This document shows, piece by piece, positions 34,962 through 47,221 of a stretch of 60,000 nucleotides of DNA. The stretch spans positions 262,248,574 through 262,308,573 of the forward strand of contig NC_081407.1 in assembly GCF_030272615.1 (NCBI RefSeq), written 5' to 3'. Both the position numbers and the translations under genes were made by a program. Each line of letters starts with the position of its first letter. Within the stretch, counting starts at the first letter, position 1. This DNA comes from Cryptomeria japonica. Taxonomy: Eukaryota > Streptophyta > Pinopsida > Cupressales > Cupressaceae. A model generated the notes under the pieces. It was not told the origin of the DNA and ran no database searches. It saw only the letters and a program-made list of their open reading frames with translations.

Positions 34962-37900
34962 TATAGTCAACTCGGAAACATGCTTTAGTAGTGAACAAAA
35001 TAACGATATATGCAATCAGGGGAGTGCCAAGTCTCTCAGTCGCAAAAATGAAAGAAACAAAAGATCTAATGCTAAAAACCAGTCAATGGCAACACAAGAT
35101 CACGAAAAAGTCAATATAAAGGACACATCTGAGGGTGAAAACCTTTTTAAGGCACCTAAGGATGGGAGACTTGACACTCTTCCAGAACATTATTTAGAAA
35201 GGTCACCCATATTGATTGAGCCAACTCAATCAATAAACATTGGTACAAAAGCAACAATTAAAAACATAAACCTAGCAGAATCACTGATAGAAGAGGAACA
35301 ACCAGATTTTATCAGATTCTTCAAAGAAAATAAAATCAATTTTGCTTGGTCCTATGCTGATATGCCCAGAATAGATCCAAACTTGATCATGCATCATTTA
35401 TCTATTGCTCCCATAGCTAAGCCAATCAAGCAGAAATTAAGAAAGATGAATCTGTATGTGACATTAATGGTCAAAGATGAACTAAAGATGTTATTAGACG
35501 TCATATTCATTTGACCTATAGACTATGCTGAATGGGTTTCAAACATTGTACCAGTTTCAAAACCGGATGGAAGCATCAGAATATGCATAGATTTTAGAGA
35601 TGTCAACAAAGCCGGTCCAAAGAATGTCTTTCCTTTTCCCAGCATCGACATAATTATAGACCTAACAATAGGCCATGCAATGCTATCATTAATGGACAGT
35701 TTCTCTAGCTATAATCAAATCAAGATAGCTCCAGAGGATCAAGATAAAACTGCGTTCACCTGTTGTTGGGGAACGTATTATTGGAACGTCATGCCTTTTG
35801 GCTTAAAGAATGCTGGGGCAACTTATCAAAGAACAATGACGACAATCTTTCATGATATGATGCATACCTTCATGGAGAACTATGTGGATGATTTACTGGC
35901 TAAGTCATTCACCCAGACAGAACATCTAGGCATATTAGATAAAATCTTTCAAAGATTGGAGCAATTCCAAGTCAGATTAAACTCTAAGAAGTGTGTCTTC
36001 ATGGTCACATCAAGTAAACTATTAGGCTACATTATGTCTACAAAAGGCATTGAAGTAGATCCAGCGAAGGAACAAGCCTTTACGGAAGTGCCACCTCCTA
36101 GGAACATTAGTCAACTTAGATCTCTACAAGGATGACTACAGTCTATCAGGCGATTCATAGCCCAACTAGTAGATAAAAGTCTACCATTCAATCATCTGCT
36201 ACATAAGAACATACCATTCTGATGGGAAGTCAAGTGTACAGAACCATTCTATCAACTCAAGAAATATCTAATGAATCCACTAGTTCTGGTACCACCAATA
36301 GTAGGGAATCCACTCATTCTCTACACATCAACAACGAAAGTATCATTGGGGGCACTACTAGCATAAGAAGATCAAGAAGGAAAGGAACAAGCTATATATT
36401 ACATCAACAAAACATTAAATGGATATGAGCTAAATTACACATTTATTGAGAAGGCTTGTTTAGTTGTGGTATTCGCCTCTCAAAGGTTTCACCATTACAT
36501 GCTAGCTCACACAATCAAGCTAGTAGCAAAAATTGATCCTCTCAAGTATTTACTTAGCAAAGAAGCTCTTATAGGCTGAGTGGCTAAATGGGTCATGATT
36601 CTCAGTGAGTTTTATATCTAGTACAGAGCGTCGGGCTATTAAAGGACAGGTAATTGCAGATCAACTAGTTGAAGCACCATTACTAGATAAACAACCAATG
36701 CAGGTATAATTTCCATACATGGATGTCCTTACTGTCATACCCAAGCAATGGACCCTGTACTTTGACGGTTCTTACACCCAACATGGACTGGGTGCCGACA
36801 TTTTTTTCATCACTCCAGAAGGGCACATAATTCCAAGATCTTATAGATTGATGTTTCCATGCACCAACAACATCGCTGAATATGAATCCCTAGTCACAGG
36901 AATCAAAATGGTTGGGGAATGGAAAATTACAAAATTGAGAGTCTATGGGGATTCTCAATTAGTCATCAATCAAATCAATGATGAATATCAGACAAAGGAT
37001 GATAAACTAATTCCCTATAAGAAAATGGTGGATGAGTTCAAATAGTACTTTGTACATATCACCTTCAAGAAAATACCAAGGTTGGACAACAGAGTGGCCA
37101 ATGCAATGACCACTATTGCTTCACTACTACAAATTCTAGAGCAATAGAGTCATTGTGAGTTCCTGGTAGAGAAACTATTTTCCCCAACCTATGACAATTT
37201 TGCATCCCATGTCATCTATGCCTTAACTGGTTCAGACTCCCCTCTATATGGGACAATCTATGAATATCTTAAGACCAATACCCTACCACTCAACCTATCT
37301 CGTAACCAAAAATGCAACTTTATTTAGCAAGCCACCCGTGATACCTTAACTGCTAACACACTTTATCGCCGAGGTCTAGGTGGTACTCTTCTTCATTTCC
37401 TTGATCATAATGAATTTGAATTTTCTTTACACGAGCTTCACAAGGGTATCTGTGGCACACATTCTAGTGGTCCTACTCTCACTAAAAAACTTCTGAGAAT
37501 GGGATATGACTGGCTGACAATGGAGAAAGACTCTTATCAATTTGCAAAGAAATGTCCTAAGTGCCAAATTCATGGAAATATTATCCATGCACCAACATAG
37601 GAGCTACAACCATTTACAACATCTTGGCCTTTTTGTCAGTGGGGACTTGATTTAGTAGGGAAAATCCATCCTTCCTCTTCAAATGGACATAAGTTCATTA
37701 TCACTGCAACAAAGTATTTCACAAAATGGATTGAAGCAGTCCCAATGACCACAGCAACTAGAAAATAGATTGCCTCATTTATTCTCAATTATCTCATTTG
37801 CAGTTATGGCATTCCAATTTCTATCATCACAGACAACGGGAATCCTTTCAAAAATTAGGATGTCTGAGAGCTATGTGAGCGATTCAAAATCCAACATCGC

Positions 37901-38245
37901 TTCTCCACACCTTACCACCCACAAGGGAATGGTCAAGAAGAGGCATCAAATAAAACAATCTTCAAAATCCTAAAGAAAATAATAAATGACGTGGGTAAGG
38001 ATTGGCATGTACAACTCAATCCGGCACTCTGGGCATACAAGACTAGCATTCAGACACCTATAGGGACTACACCATATTCATTGGTGTACAAATCAGAAGC
38101 AATTCTACCTCTTGAGGTAGAAATTCCCTCACTTAGAGTATCTTTGAAAGGCCTCATACCAGATGAGGAATATTGGGTCAATAGATTGCATGAACTAGAG
38201 CTTCTGGATGAAAAATGACAACATGCCTATGATCATCTCAAAGCA
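34962..38245 (+). pseudogene. Tat Gypsy pol: RT, RNase H, second RNase H, integrase (broken)
   Basis: After a linker (to about 35300), RT runs from about 35340 (MHHLSIAP, WVSNIVPVSKPDGSIRICIDFRD, MPFGLKNAGATYQRTM) with an intact YVDD at 35881-35892. RNase H follows at about 36130-36600 (YINKTLNGYELNYTFIEK) with stops at about 36133, 36221, 36364 and 36577. A second, archaeal-type RNase H domain is at 36719-37045 (YFDGSYTQHG, NNIAEYESL, YGDSQLV), diagnostic of the Tat lineage. Integrase lies at 37435-38220: zinc finger H...H (HKGICGTH) and CPKC, then LDLVG, ITDNGNP and the Glu-bearing NGQEEASNK, with stops at about 37325, 37600, 37766 and 37858. Sequence similarity ends at about 38245. Confidence 0.92.
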
Positions 38246-38320
38246 CCACTAACACCAAGGAGAAGTCCTCCTCCTCTCTCTCCATCACCTCCTCATCCTC
38301 TATCTCCCACCATCACCCCC

Positions 38321-40795
38321 TCATCCTCCATCTCTCCCTCTATCTCTCCCACCTCCTCCATCATCCCCACCTCCATCTCTTACCTCCTCTCCCTCCTCAT
38401 CTATCTGTCTAACTCCCCCTCGCCTCTCTGGATGCTCATCTTCATCATCATCAAAATCAAGTAACATCTCTACTGGATCTGATATCCGTGCCACTACATG
38501 TGCCATGAAGTAGGTAGAGAACTCTTCTGTCATCCTAGCTTCAACAACCCCAACTCCATAATCCCAGATCTGGATTGCCAATGTCATATAATTGATGAAT
38601 ACTAAGAGGGGGGGTGAATTAGTATACCAATAATTACTGAACTCAAACACTTTATCAGTTTAGCAGTAAATCGGTATAACAGTTTAACTAATAAACCAGT
38701 TAACACAAATGCAAACCAAACATCAAGTAAGGAATTCACCCACAGAAGCACAATCACCATAACACAAGAGATTTTGATGTGGAAACCCAAATGGGAAAAA
38801 CCACGGTGAGATGAAACTCACAAGTAACTATCTGCAGAATAGTAACCAGATCGGTTAAGGTCATACAAATATTCTTTACTAGAATAGATCCTGTTAGGAG
38901 ATAAGTCTGATTAAATACTACCTTGTGAGAGGATTTTAGATCCACAGATGTGAATCACCTTCTTAGAGGATTTACAAAGGCTTTTCTGGGCCTACCCGGT
39001 TAAGGGTTTCTAATTTGTCAAAGATGTGAGTAATCAACAAGTGAATGATCTAGAAAATAGCATAGTCTACTTGGTTAGATCCATGATAGCTCATTGCTAA
39101 TGCATTTCAACATTACTTTAGTCTTCAATAAATCCACACTCTGTTACAGCACATAGACTTGATCTTTTCTATTAAGATCGCACATACAAGAACTCATCAA
39201 CCACCACAAACCCTAACAGCTACACACATTAAAACCCTAGACATGATGTCCTTAAAAGGAGTCTAATTTCATGTCTATCCAATAGGATTACATTGCAAGT
39301 TCCTAGGTTCATTGTATCTAGACACATCTGGTAACACAACACAAAATCACCATCAAAGTGTCGGTGGATGGTAACTCATCACAAAGTATTACCACTTTAT
39401 ACAACTTTACCGATTATCGGTTGGTAACTCAGAGTAATACCGGTTTAACAGATTACCAGTTGGTAACTCAGAGTAATATCGGTTTAACAAATTACCGGTT
39501 GATAGAAATGAAGACTGAGAAAATGATAACTGCCACTTCTAGTTCCTTTGCTCCATTTTTCTTGAGATCCTTGAACCGCTTGAGGTCCTCATGCCGCTTG
39601 AGATTGGTAAACACTTTCTGCAAGACACTGATAGTCTAAAGACTATAACATAATACCGGTTTGAAACAAATACCGATTGAGCATAAATCATACATACAAA
39701 AAGTGATCTCATAGAAAGTGTGTGTCCATCAATGACAATCACAACATAATCATAAAAAATGCCAACAATACTCTTCTACCGCCGCTACACTATCCATCGT
39801 GGGTCCCCACTCAGGCACATCCTGTCTCCGACAAGCATATAAACACACTCCCTGTGGCATCCCCTGCTGTCTTTCATATTGTCGCTGCACACGACTATGC
39901 AAAAATTTCTCAATGATAAAGGGTGTGCACTCGATCAAATATCTTGACATATACACATAGGGCATCTCTATCCCGTCCTCAGCCTACACCTCACAATCCA
40001 TATACGGTCTCCATGTGACTGTATTAATATCAACCAACTCTCTCCGCTAGTGCTCTAGTTTGCCCAACTTACGTTGGACAACTATACCTATATACCCATA
40101 AGAATATGCTCAAGCAACTAGCCTATCCCTATCTGCAAGTGGTCTCGCCACAGGAATGTGATCCAAGGCCCACGCCTGTAGTAATGTCACCCTTGCTGAT
40201 AAACTATTGTATCCTAAATACACCACTTGGTGAAGCTCTCTATAAAGGTGGGATAACATACAGGACCCCCATGCGAACTTGTGTCGTTGTGTCACCATAT
40301 CCTCTAAAACCAATCCCCATCCCACAGCTAGTCCCTTCGACCCACGGTCAAGACACAAAAATCCACCAATAAAACCCGCTAGTATGGAAGGTAAAGGAGC
40401 ATAATCCGAATCTAGAAACTCCTGCCATGGGATCTCATACCCACTGATGTGATCATCCTAGAAGATGGGACAAAGAGCCTCTATCCCACCCTCCTCAGTC
40501 TGCTCATATGGCAACAAGACCCCCATGATAGGAATCCATAGAATCTGATAACAATACTCAGGTGTGACTGTTATCTCGCCAGTAGCCAAATGGAAGGTGT
40601 TTGTGTCATTGTGCCACCTCTCCGCCAAAGCTGTCAACAAACCCAGTTAATGATATACTGAGGCACGTCTAGTAAGGAAGATAAACCGCATCTCTCAATC
40701 ACATCCCTCTTAGTCTCTGACAATCGTAGAATCAATGATGACAGTTGCATAAATCGCTCTCGTGATTGAAGTATACCAAGTTGTGCCTGCAAAAC
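38321..40795 (-). pseudogene. Plant mobile domain (PMD, aminotransferase-like) frame, antisense in the Tat 3' region
   Basis: Read from 40795 leftward: FMQLSSLILRLSE, ERCGLSSLLDVPQYIIN, then LTALAERWHNDTNTFHLATG with GEITVT, FAWGSCMLSHLYRELHQ and TLLQAWALDHIPVARP. This is the order of conserved words in plant mobile domain proteins (MAIN/MAIL1 relatives and transposon-borne forms). Stops and a small disruption lie near 40655, 40458 and in 40085-39770. A Copia solo LTR (38593-39767) splits the C-terminus; removing it leaves an open frame into YMTLAIQIWDYG. The end is acidic, then Gly/Asp/Arg-rich (DFDDDEDEHPERR; RDGGGDDGGGG), with the stop at 38321. A possible splice acceptor TTTTGCAG precedes the first codons. 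PMDs occur in plant genes and transposons; the molecular role in transposons is unclear. Confidence 0.75.
38593..39767 (-). mobile_element. Copia-type solo LTR (second family)
   Basis: On the minus strand it starts TGTTGGCATTTTTTATG (39767), has TTGTCATTGATGG soon after, the CACCGTGGTTTTTCCCATTTGGGTTTCCA-type block (38778-38808 reversed), TTCACCCCCCC and an end at ...ATTCATCA (38593). Flanks are ATAAT (38588-38592) and ATACT (39768-39772), a 5-bp duplication with one change. This placement is supported because excision leaves the PMD frame open. Confidence 0.85.
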
Positions 40796-41740
40796 AACAA
40801 GTGTCCATCATCAGTTTCCACATCTATCCAATAAAACAAAATCAACTTGAAACAACGAAGCATCAAATCAAAGTATCATATCAAAAATTACACACTCATA
40901 TCGAAAATCAAAGACCCATATCAAAAATCAAAGACCCATATCAAAAATCAAAGAATCATATCAAAAATCAAAGACCCATAACACAAGCATCATATCGAGA
41001 AATCATATCAAAGACCCATAACGCAAGCATCATATCGAGAAATTATATCAAATACCCATAACACAAGCATCACATTAGGAATCATATCGGAAATCAGGAA
41101 TCAGAAATCATATCGGACATCAAATTCATATCGCAAGGCACAAATCACAAATCCACATCAAAAGAAAATCAGGATCCTCATCGAACAATCAATCAACTTG
41201 GCACTCCATATCGACAACAAATTTCAACAAACTCCAAAAATCAGACATTATCACAACAGGCAAAACATTGGCTTATGACCCATCTTGAAACACTCAATAG
41301 ACACCTATCCACCCCTAAGCCATCTACCTCACTATTCACCCTACGATGCATTCTTCGAAGTCTTTTTTTATCCATTTTGGACTACGCACCAAAGCGGACC
41401 TCCTACGTGCTAAGCTGCCACTTATGTGCTATCTTTCTTCACCAATGCGCTAGACACTTTACTCTATGTGCTAAAACCTTTTATGTGCTAACTGGTTTTG
41501 CCATTGCGCGACCCTGCTAACCCAAAGCGCTAATCTACCTAACGTGCTACTCTATCTACCCTATGCGCTAACCTAGCTACCCTATGCGCTAAAACACCCT
41601 ACGCGCTACCCTAACCTGCTGACATGTTGTAGAAAGCAACTTAAATGCTAACCTAGCTAGGTTAACCCTATGCGCTATTGTTCCTATCGTATGCACTATA
41701 ACTATACCCCTACGCACTAAAACGACAAATTTTCCCTAAA
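40796..41740. repeat. Two degenerate tandem-repeat arrays in the Tat 3' region
   Basis: Array 1 (about 40890-41075): units like AAAGACCCATATCAAAAATC with a 20-base period, passing into a longer unit with CCATAACACAAGCATCATAT. Array 2 (about 41400-41720): units like ACCCTATGCGCTAACCTAGC, period about 20, with the word GCGCTA or variants repeated a dozen or so times. Tandem repeats between integrase and 3' LTR are a described trait of Tat-lineage elements. Confidence 0.8.
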
Positions 41741-42042
41741 ATATTTGAAAAAATGATAAAAAAAAAGCAAAATCAATTAAAAACGTGGCAAGATTTAGAT
41801 CACTTGTAGGTGGGCCATACACGGCGGGCCTCTGGTATTGACGAACGTGCTCAAATTAATGTGAAGCATAGGAAACTGACATTTTCGTCAGAGCTCAAGT
41901 GTCACAATCACAAGGAGACAAATCTGCAAATGATAAGAATAAAATCACTTTTTACTTTTTTATAGGGTAAAAGTCAACAAGGTTAGTAAGTGGGGCATGT
42001 ATTTTCCTCATTTTTCGCACTTTTAACCTTATCAACATCATT

Positions 42043-42160
42043 TTCGGGAGATGAATCAATTCAAATGCATTCATCATAGTCGAAATATTCAAAATGTAAT
42101 TAATTTAAAAACACTCATCAAATCAACAAATTTTTCAAAATCCTTGATTCATCTCCCGAA
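42043..42160. repeat. Perfect 17-bp inverted repeat (large stem-loop)
   Basis: TTCGGGAGATGAATCAA at 42043-42059 is exactly complementary to 42144-42160, with an 84-base AT-rich loop. It lies about 135 bases before the PPT. Confidence 0.9.
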
Positions 42161-42294
42161 GGGGCATCATCAATATTGTTCATCAAATCTAGGGCATCAT
42201 ATAGACATCTCGACACACAACATCATATCGATCAAATTTTGACAACATATCCAAAATTTTTTCTGTGAATCGACATGTGCACACACGTCACTTC

Positions 42295-42308
42295 AAAGAG
42301 GGGCAAAA
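42295..42308 (+). promoter_or_regulatory. Polypurine tract of the Tat element
   Basis: AAAGAGGGGCAAAA lies immediately before TGTAGACG, a typical LTR start. Confidence 0.65.
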
Positions 42309-43714
42309 TGTAGACGTATAAATCTAACCACTTTCCTAAGTGAATATTTAATATTCATTTTAACCTCATTTCTCTATTTAATAAAATTCTTTATATTCAT
42401 CTATTTGATTAAATAAATTGCTCAATTTATTTAATTAAGTTCACATAAGCCTTTTCTAGCCTTTGATTAAATAAATCACTTTATTTAATTAATTCCCCTT
42501 TCTCGCCTTTTAATGAAATTTACATTTAATTAAATTGTTCATTGCAAAAAAATAAATCTAATTTATCTATTTAAATCCCCCACTTGGATTTATGCAAGTT
42601 GCATCTATTTTTGTTGAAATAAAGTAATTTATTTTAATCCCCCTCTATCCACTTGCATTTTCCTACATCTCCCACTTGCCTCCCTAAAACCCTTTTAGAT
42701 TCTTCTAATCACTTCTAATTTAGCCTAATCCATCTCTTAAATATTGTCACATCCCTAAGAAAAGGGAAGTCACTTCTCAAACCCTCAAAGTCTTCAATAA
42801 CCATTAAAGGCTTTATGTCTTCAACAAGTTAACCCTCAAAGTCTTCATAACCATTAATGGTTAACTCAACCTTCTTTCATGATTAGAGACTTTCTCTCTA
42901 ACTCAACCCTTATCTAACCCAAGGGTCTCATCAAGCATTCATGGCGTTGACCTTGGTAATCCCTTTAACCTTTTCACAAGAGTTTACCCTTTGGGTAAAA
43001 GCTTTATCCATTGGATAACCCTAACCTAACCTTAACCCTTACCTCCTAAGGTAACCTTCATGTCTTCTCAAGCATTTAATGCTTTTTACATATCCTCTCA
43101 AGCAGTCTCTTGTTGACAATTGTCACCATTTCATTGGTGAGAATTGTAAACATGGATTGATAACTTTCAATCCTGGCCCTTGTTAAGATTATCCAATCTT
43201 GACCATCCATTTCCCTATTTTCCCTATAAATAGAGCTCTCATTCTTCATTTTCATATATCCAAGTTTTATGCATCTAATCTATAGTCATTTTACTAAGCA
43301 TTTAGCATCTCTTTAATAAAAATCATTTCAATAGCATTTTAGAAGAAATTTTAAATATCATAGCATATCCATGTTAGACTAGTATATCATGCTAGGATAA
43401 GTTCACTAATCCTTTATCTTATCATCATCTTTTATGCTAGTTTAAATCATCATAGATTCAATATCATACATATCTAGGAATTCATTCATGCTAAATTACT
43501 CAAACATCACTCATTCTTAGAGTTGTTATTCCTAAGTCACTTTTCTCAATGATTTGAGAGCAAAGGCATTGACTTGAAGAATATGTGAGATAGAGAACAA
43601 TGGAACACCCCTTGGGAAGTTGAGCTATTCAATATAGCTCCCATAACTTGCACCAAGAGTCCCATTGGTGTGTGGATCTTTTGGAACCTGACTTTTGTGT
43701 TTCTGTACCCCACA
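42309..43714 (+). repeat. Tat element 3' LTR
   Basis: It starts TGTAGACGTATAAATC after the PPT. A strong TATA box with start region (CCCTATAAATAGAGCTCTC) is at about 43222-43240. It has a direct repeat of AACCCTCAAAGTCTTCA...TAACCATTAA at 42778-42812 and 42831-42867. The end is placed at ...TACCCCACA (43714), followed by unrelated DNA; this end is uncertain because no partner LTR is in the window. Confidence 0.6.
43222..43232 (+). promoter_or_regulatory. TATA box in Tat 3' LTR
   Basis: CTATAAATAGA matches the plant TATA consensus, in a sequence otherwise laid out like an LTR promoter. Confidence 0.55.
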
Positions 43715-43717
43715 TTT

Positions 43718-43755
43718 CCTGCACCATATATATATATATATATATATGGTGCAGG
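43718..43755. repeat. 38-bp perfect palindrome with AT core
   Basis: CCTGCACCAT, an alternating AT core, then ATGGTGCAGG. It spans the junction between an AT microsatellite and the start of the next LTR. Confidence 0.95.
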
Positions 43756-44933
43756 AGCACCTAGCACAAAGGCACAAAAGAAGTATATAAGAGGATAAAA
43801 ATCAATTTATAAGCATATTCAATTACATTTTAATTTGTAATGTCATTTTGAGTCAATATGAATCAATATGTAAGGCTAAAAGAGCCCATTGTAATGAGTT
43901 ATCCAAATTGTCCCAATAAGGTCTTGAATTAGTCAATTGGTAAAATTTTTATAAAATAACCTTTGAGGGGTAAAATGGTGACAAAAATACATTATTATTC
44001 CATCCTAATATGTTTTGAAGGTTCTTTTGAAGGTTTAAAGTCATTTGAGTCAAAAGTTGTAAAATGCAACTTTTCAAAAGTTGTAAAAAGACCAAAATGG
44101 GAAGTTGTATGGTCATAAGAGGAAGTTGGGTAGTTGTAACTTCCATGTGAAGATTAAAAGGCTAAAAACCTATGTAATGGTAATTCATAATAGGATGTAA
44201 AAATTGGAGAAGTAATTGAAAAGCATTGGAAACATTTTGGTATCATATTTTCATTGTTTTCAATCTCTTGTTTTGTGGTCTTGAAAGTTTTTCCTCTTGT
44301 TTCCAGGCCTTGTACGACCATGTAAAGCCCGGAAACAAGTGTATTTCTATAATGATAGTGTATTATATTGAATAATGTTTCCATTGATTTTTGTTTGAGT
44401 TGATTTCATACATTTTTGAGAAAGTTATGAGAGTTTTGGTGAAAACCGTTTGGAACTACCCAAAACCCTGATTCATGATGACCAGTTTTGGAAAAATCAT
44501 CATAACTTTAGATTTAACCGTTGGATCTTTCTATAACTTGGAGAAACATTTTATAACTAGAATTAATAAAATATGACTGGATGGATTGTTCTGGTGATTA
44601 ATATTTTAATAGTTATTAATGACTGTTCATGATTGTAATTTCATGACTAGAATAGAGTAAATTTCATAGTTTGGGAAAATTCTTGGTTTTCAATTACAAG
44701 AAATGAATAGATGAAGGGTTTAAATGATTCATATTTAATGCATAATATATGGATCTACAATCATGATGGATTGATAGCTATGGAGAAGATTTGATAATGG
44801 TTATTGGATTGATGATTTTGTTGGGAAATATATGACAATGCCTCTAACATGTTGGAAGATTTGTGTTGATAATTGTACTTCACGAATGATTTGAGGTTCT
44901 TGGTTGGATTTTCATGATGCTCTACATTAATAC

Positions 44934-44934
<1 letters not shown>
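43747..44934 (+). mobile_element. Gypsy (chromovirus-like) solo LTR inserted in an AT array
   Basis: The start TGGTGCAGGAGCACC resembles LTR starts at 7353, 11845, 51194 and 56600. It contains AACTTTTCAAAAGTTGTAAAA (about 44070) and TTGTACGACC (about 44308), motifs also present in the chromovirus 1 LTRs (GTACGACC at 7856 and 8476). AT repeats flank both sides (43728-43746 and 44935-45016), so it probably landed in one AT array. The right end (TACA, 44934) is inferred. Confidence 0.55.

Positions 44935-45016
<82 letters not shown>
44935..45016. repeat. (AT)n microsatellite
   Basis: About 80 bases of near-pure alternating AT. Confidence 0.97.
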
Positions 45017-45018
<2 letters not shown>

Positions 45019-46189
45019 GTAAGTGCATCAAGATGTGCTACCAAAAGGGGGTCTTAAGATGCCACTTTTTTTTTGAAACCAACAAACTTTGAACTTTGAT
45101 GAGAAATTGTAAATAGCTACACTCAAAATTTGAAGATTTGACAATAACAACAATTATAGTGCTCCGAATGTACTTTCTAAACTATATTATTTTTAAATGG
45201 TGGAGATTAAGGATTTCAAAAAGGGGGGCACACAAAGTGGTTATTTTTTTATACAAAATATTAAATGTTTTTTTATAGAATTTTAAAAATTGCTCTAGTG
45301 AGAAATAAGCTAATACCATGTAGTTTATGCTAGATTTTTTAGTTAATATTTTATGAATATATTATTTTTAACTAATTTTAGTGGAAACATCTCAAAAAAC
45401 ATGAATTTGAGTCTGTTGCCCACTAAAATTATTGAAAACTAATCAAAAATCATTGTTTGAAATACGTGTAGAATGAGGTATAGTTTCTAAAAATGTAATT
45501 TATTTCAAAATTTGATGAACAAGTAAAAAACTATACCCAAAATAGCACATGTTGGTTTTTGACAAAAAAATTAAAGATGAAAACCTTAACAAAATCAAAA
45601 TGTGGAAAAAATTATATGGTTAGATAGCTAAGAGAGATCTTAAAATCATTGTTGTATTTTTTATAATTTTTATCGAAATACATGCAAACTTGATGAAGAG
45701 AACGACAAAAAATATGTGAAATATTTTTATCTTTACATAAAAACACGTCATTGACATGAATTGGTCATCTAACCCTTTGGGTTCGATTCCAAAGTAAAAT
45801 ACAAACCAAAGGGTTAGTAATTCTCAATACAAATTATTTGGCAAGCACCAAATATGGAACTCGCCAAATACAAAAAATACATTTTTCACATTTGGTGAGT
45901 GTTAAATTTGGTGCTCACCAAATGTGCTACATTGGAAAATTGTCTTTACTTTATCTTTCTCTATCCCACCTTGATTAAATTCTTCGAATTCAATTCAAGC
46001 TCATTCTCCTAGCAAGAATAAATACATGAAATATAACATGACTTATACTTTAAGTTATATTTCCTGCATATATTGGCAGGATGTTTGAGAGTGGTTTTAG
46101 ATATCTAGGAGTTATAATGTATATTCTCAATTTTAGAAATCATATAGATTTTTAGATAGTCGATTTTGAATAATTAACATGCTCCTATT
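45017..46189. other. AT-rich spacer with two inverted repeats
   Basis: No gene or transposon end is recognised. There is a 10-bp inverted repeat AACCCTTTGG/CCAAAGGGTT (45771-45780, 45806-45815) and a 13-bp one CACATTTGGTGAG/CTCACCAAATGTG (45887-45899, 45914-45926), within a stretch that repeats the word CACCAAAT several times. Confidence 0.6.
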
Positions 46190-46822
46190 AGTATTCTCCC
46201 ACTCTCTCTATATCACTCTCTTTATCTCCCAAAAAATCTACACTTATCTCTCACCTATCTCTCTCCCTCTTTAGGTTTCTCTTACCCTTTTCCCCTCTCC
46301 ACCTCACCTTCCCTCCTTACCCACATCTCTGTCCCTCCCTCCCTCCCTCTCTCTTCTTCTCTTATTATTTCTCTCCACTCTCTTTTGGATCTCTTGATCA
46401 ATACCTCTCCCTTCATACCTAGGTCTCCTCCTCCTTCAATATTTACCTCTACCTCTCCCTCCCTCTCAATACCCACCTCTCTCATTACCCCCATATCTAT
46501 CTTCCTTCCCACTATGTTATTCCATTTTACTCTCTTATTATCTCTCTCCATTGTCTATGTTGTCATCTCTCCCTCCCACCCTCTCTCTCCCCTCTAAGTT
46601 TCTCCATCCCTTCCTATTCACCTCTCTACCATTGCATCCTTGTATCATTACCCACCTCTCTTTATTCCTCTCTATCTATCTCACCCATCTCTCCCACCAT
46701 CTAGTTCTCTTACCTTTGTTTCCCCCTCTAGTTCTCTCACCTATATATCTATCCCTCTCTAGTTCTTTCCCTCCCTCTCCTCCTCTCTCTCCCCCTTACC
46801 CCTATCCCTTTATGAACTCTAC

Positions 46823-46870
<48 letters not shown>

Positions 46871-47221
46871 AGGTCTCTCACTCCCTCCATTCCCTCTTAC
46901 ACCTCTCTCTTTTTTTCCTTCTATCTTCTCTCTCTAGATCACTTCCTCCCTTTCGCCCCCTCTCCATCTCTATCATCCCTTTCTTACTTATATTTCTCTT
47001 CATTTCCTATTTCATCACCTCTATCTGTCCTACTTCTCCACCTATCCATATATATATATATCACTAATTATCCACCCCTCTCTCCCCATATAGGTTTCTC
47101 ACCCCTCTCTCCCCCTTTATAAATCTCACATCTCTATCTTCCCCCTCTCCAGTTCTCTCTCTTTCTCTCCACCTCTATTTTCCTCTCACCTTACCCCTCT
47201 CCCTTTGTGAACTTTTTCCTC
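46190..47221. repeat. Polypyrimidine minisatellite-like block, left part
   Basis: Over 1 kb consists almost wholly of C and T on the plus strand, with recurring words such as TAGGTCTCTCACTCCC, TAGGTTTCTC and AGTTCTCTCAC, and a pure (CT)n run at 46827-46867. Open reading frames here are composition artefacts. It continues at 50640 beyond an inserted LTR. Confidence 0.95.

Noticed and set aside
38599-38603. ATACT as an exact target duplication partner for the solo LTR at 38593-39767
   Set aside because: It would leave the LTR without a TG/CA end and put a stop in the PMD frame; the one-mismatch pair ATAAT/ATACT keeps both the terminus and the open frame.
40890-41075. CRISPR-like array (short repeats with similar spacing)
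   Set aside because: The repeats are contiguous and degenerate without unique spacers, and the context is a plant retrotransposon; it is a tandem minisatellite.
46282-46937. Several long open frames on both strands rich in Ser/Leu/Pro or Arg/Glu/Gly
   Set aside because: They follow from the C/T-only composition of the polypyrimidine block; no domain or codon bias beyond composition.
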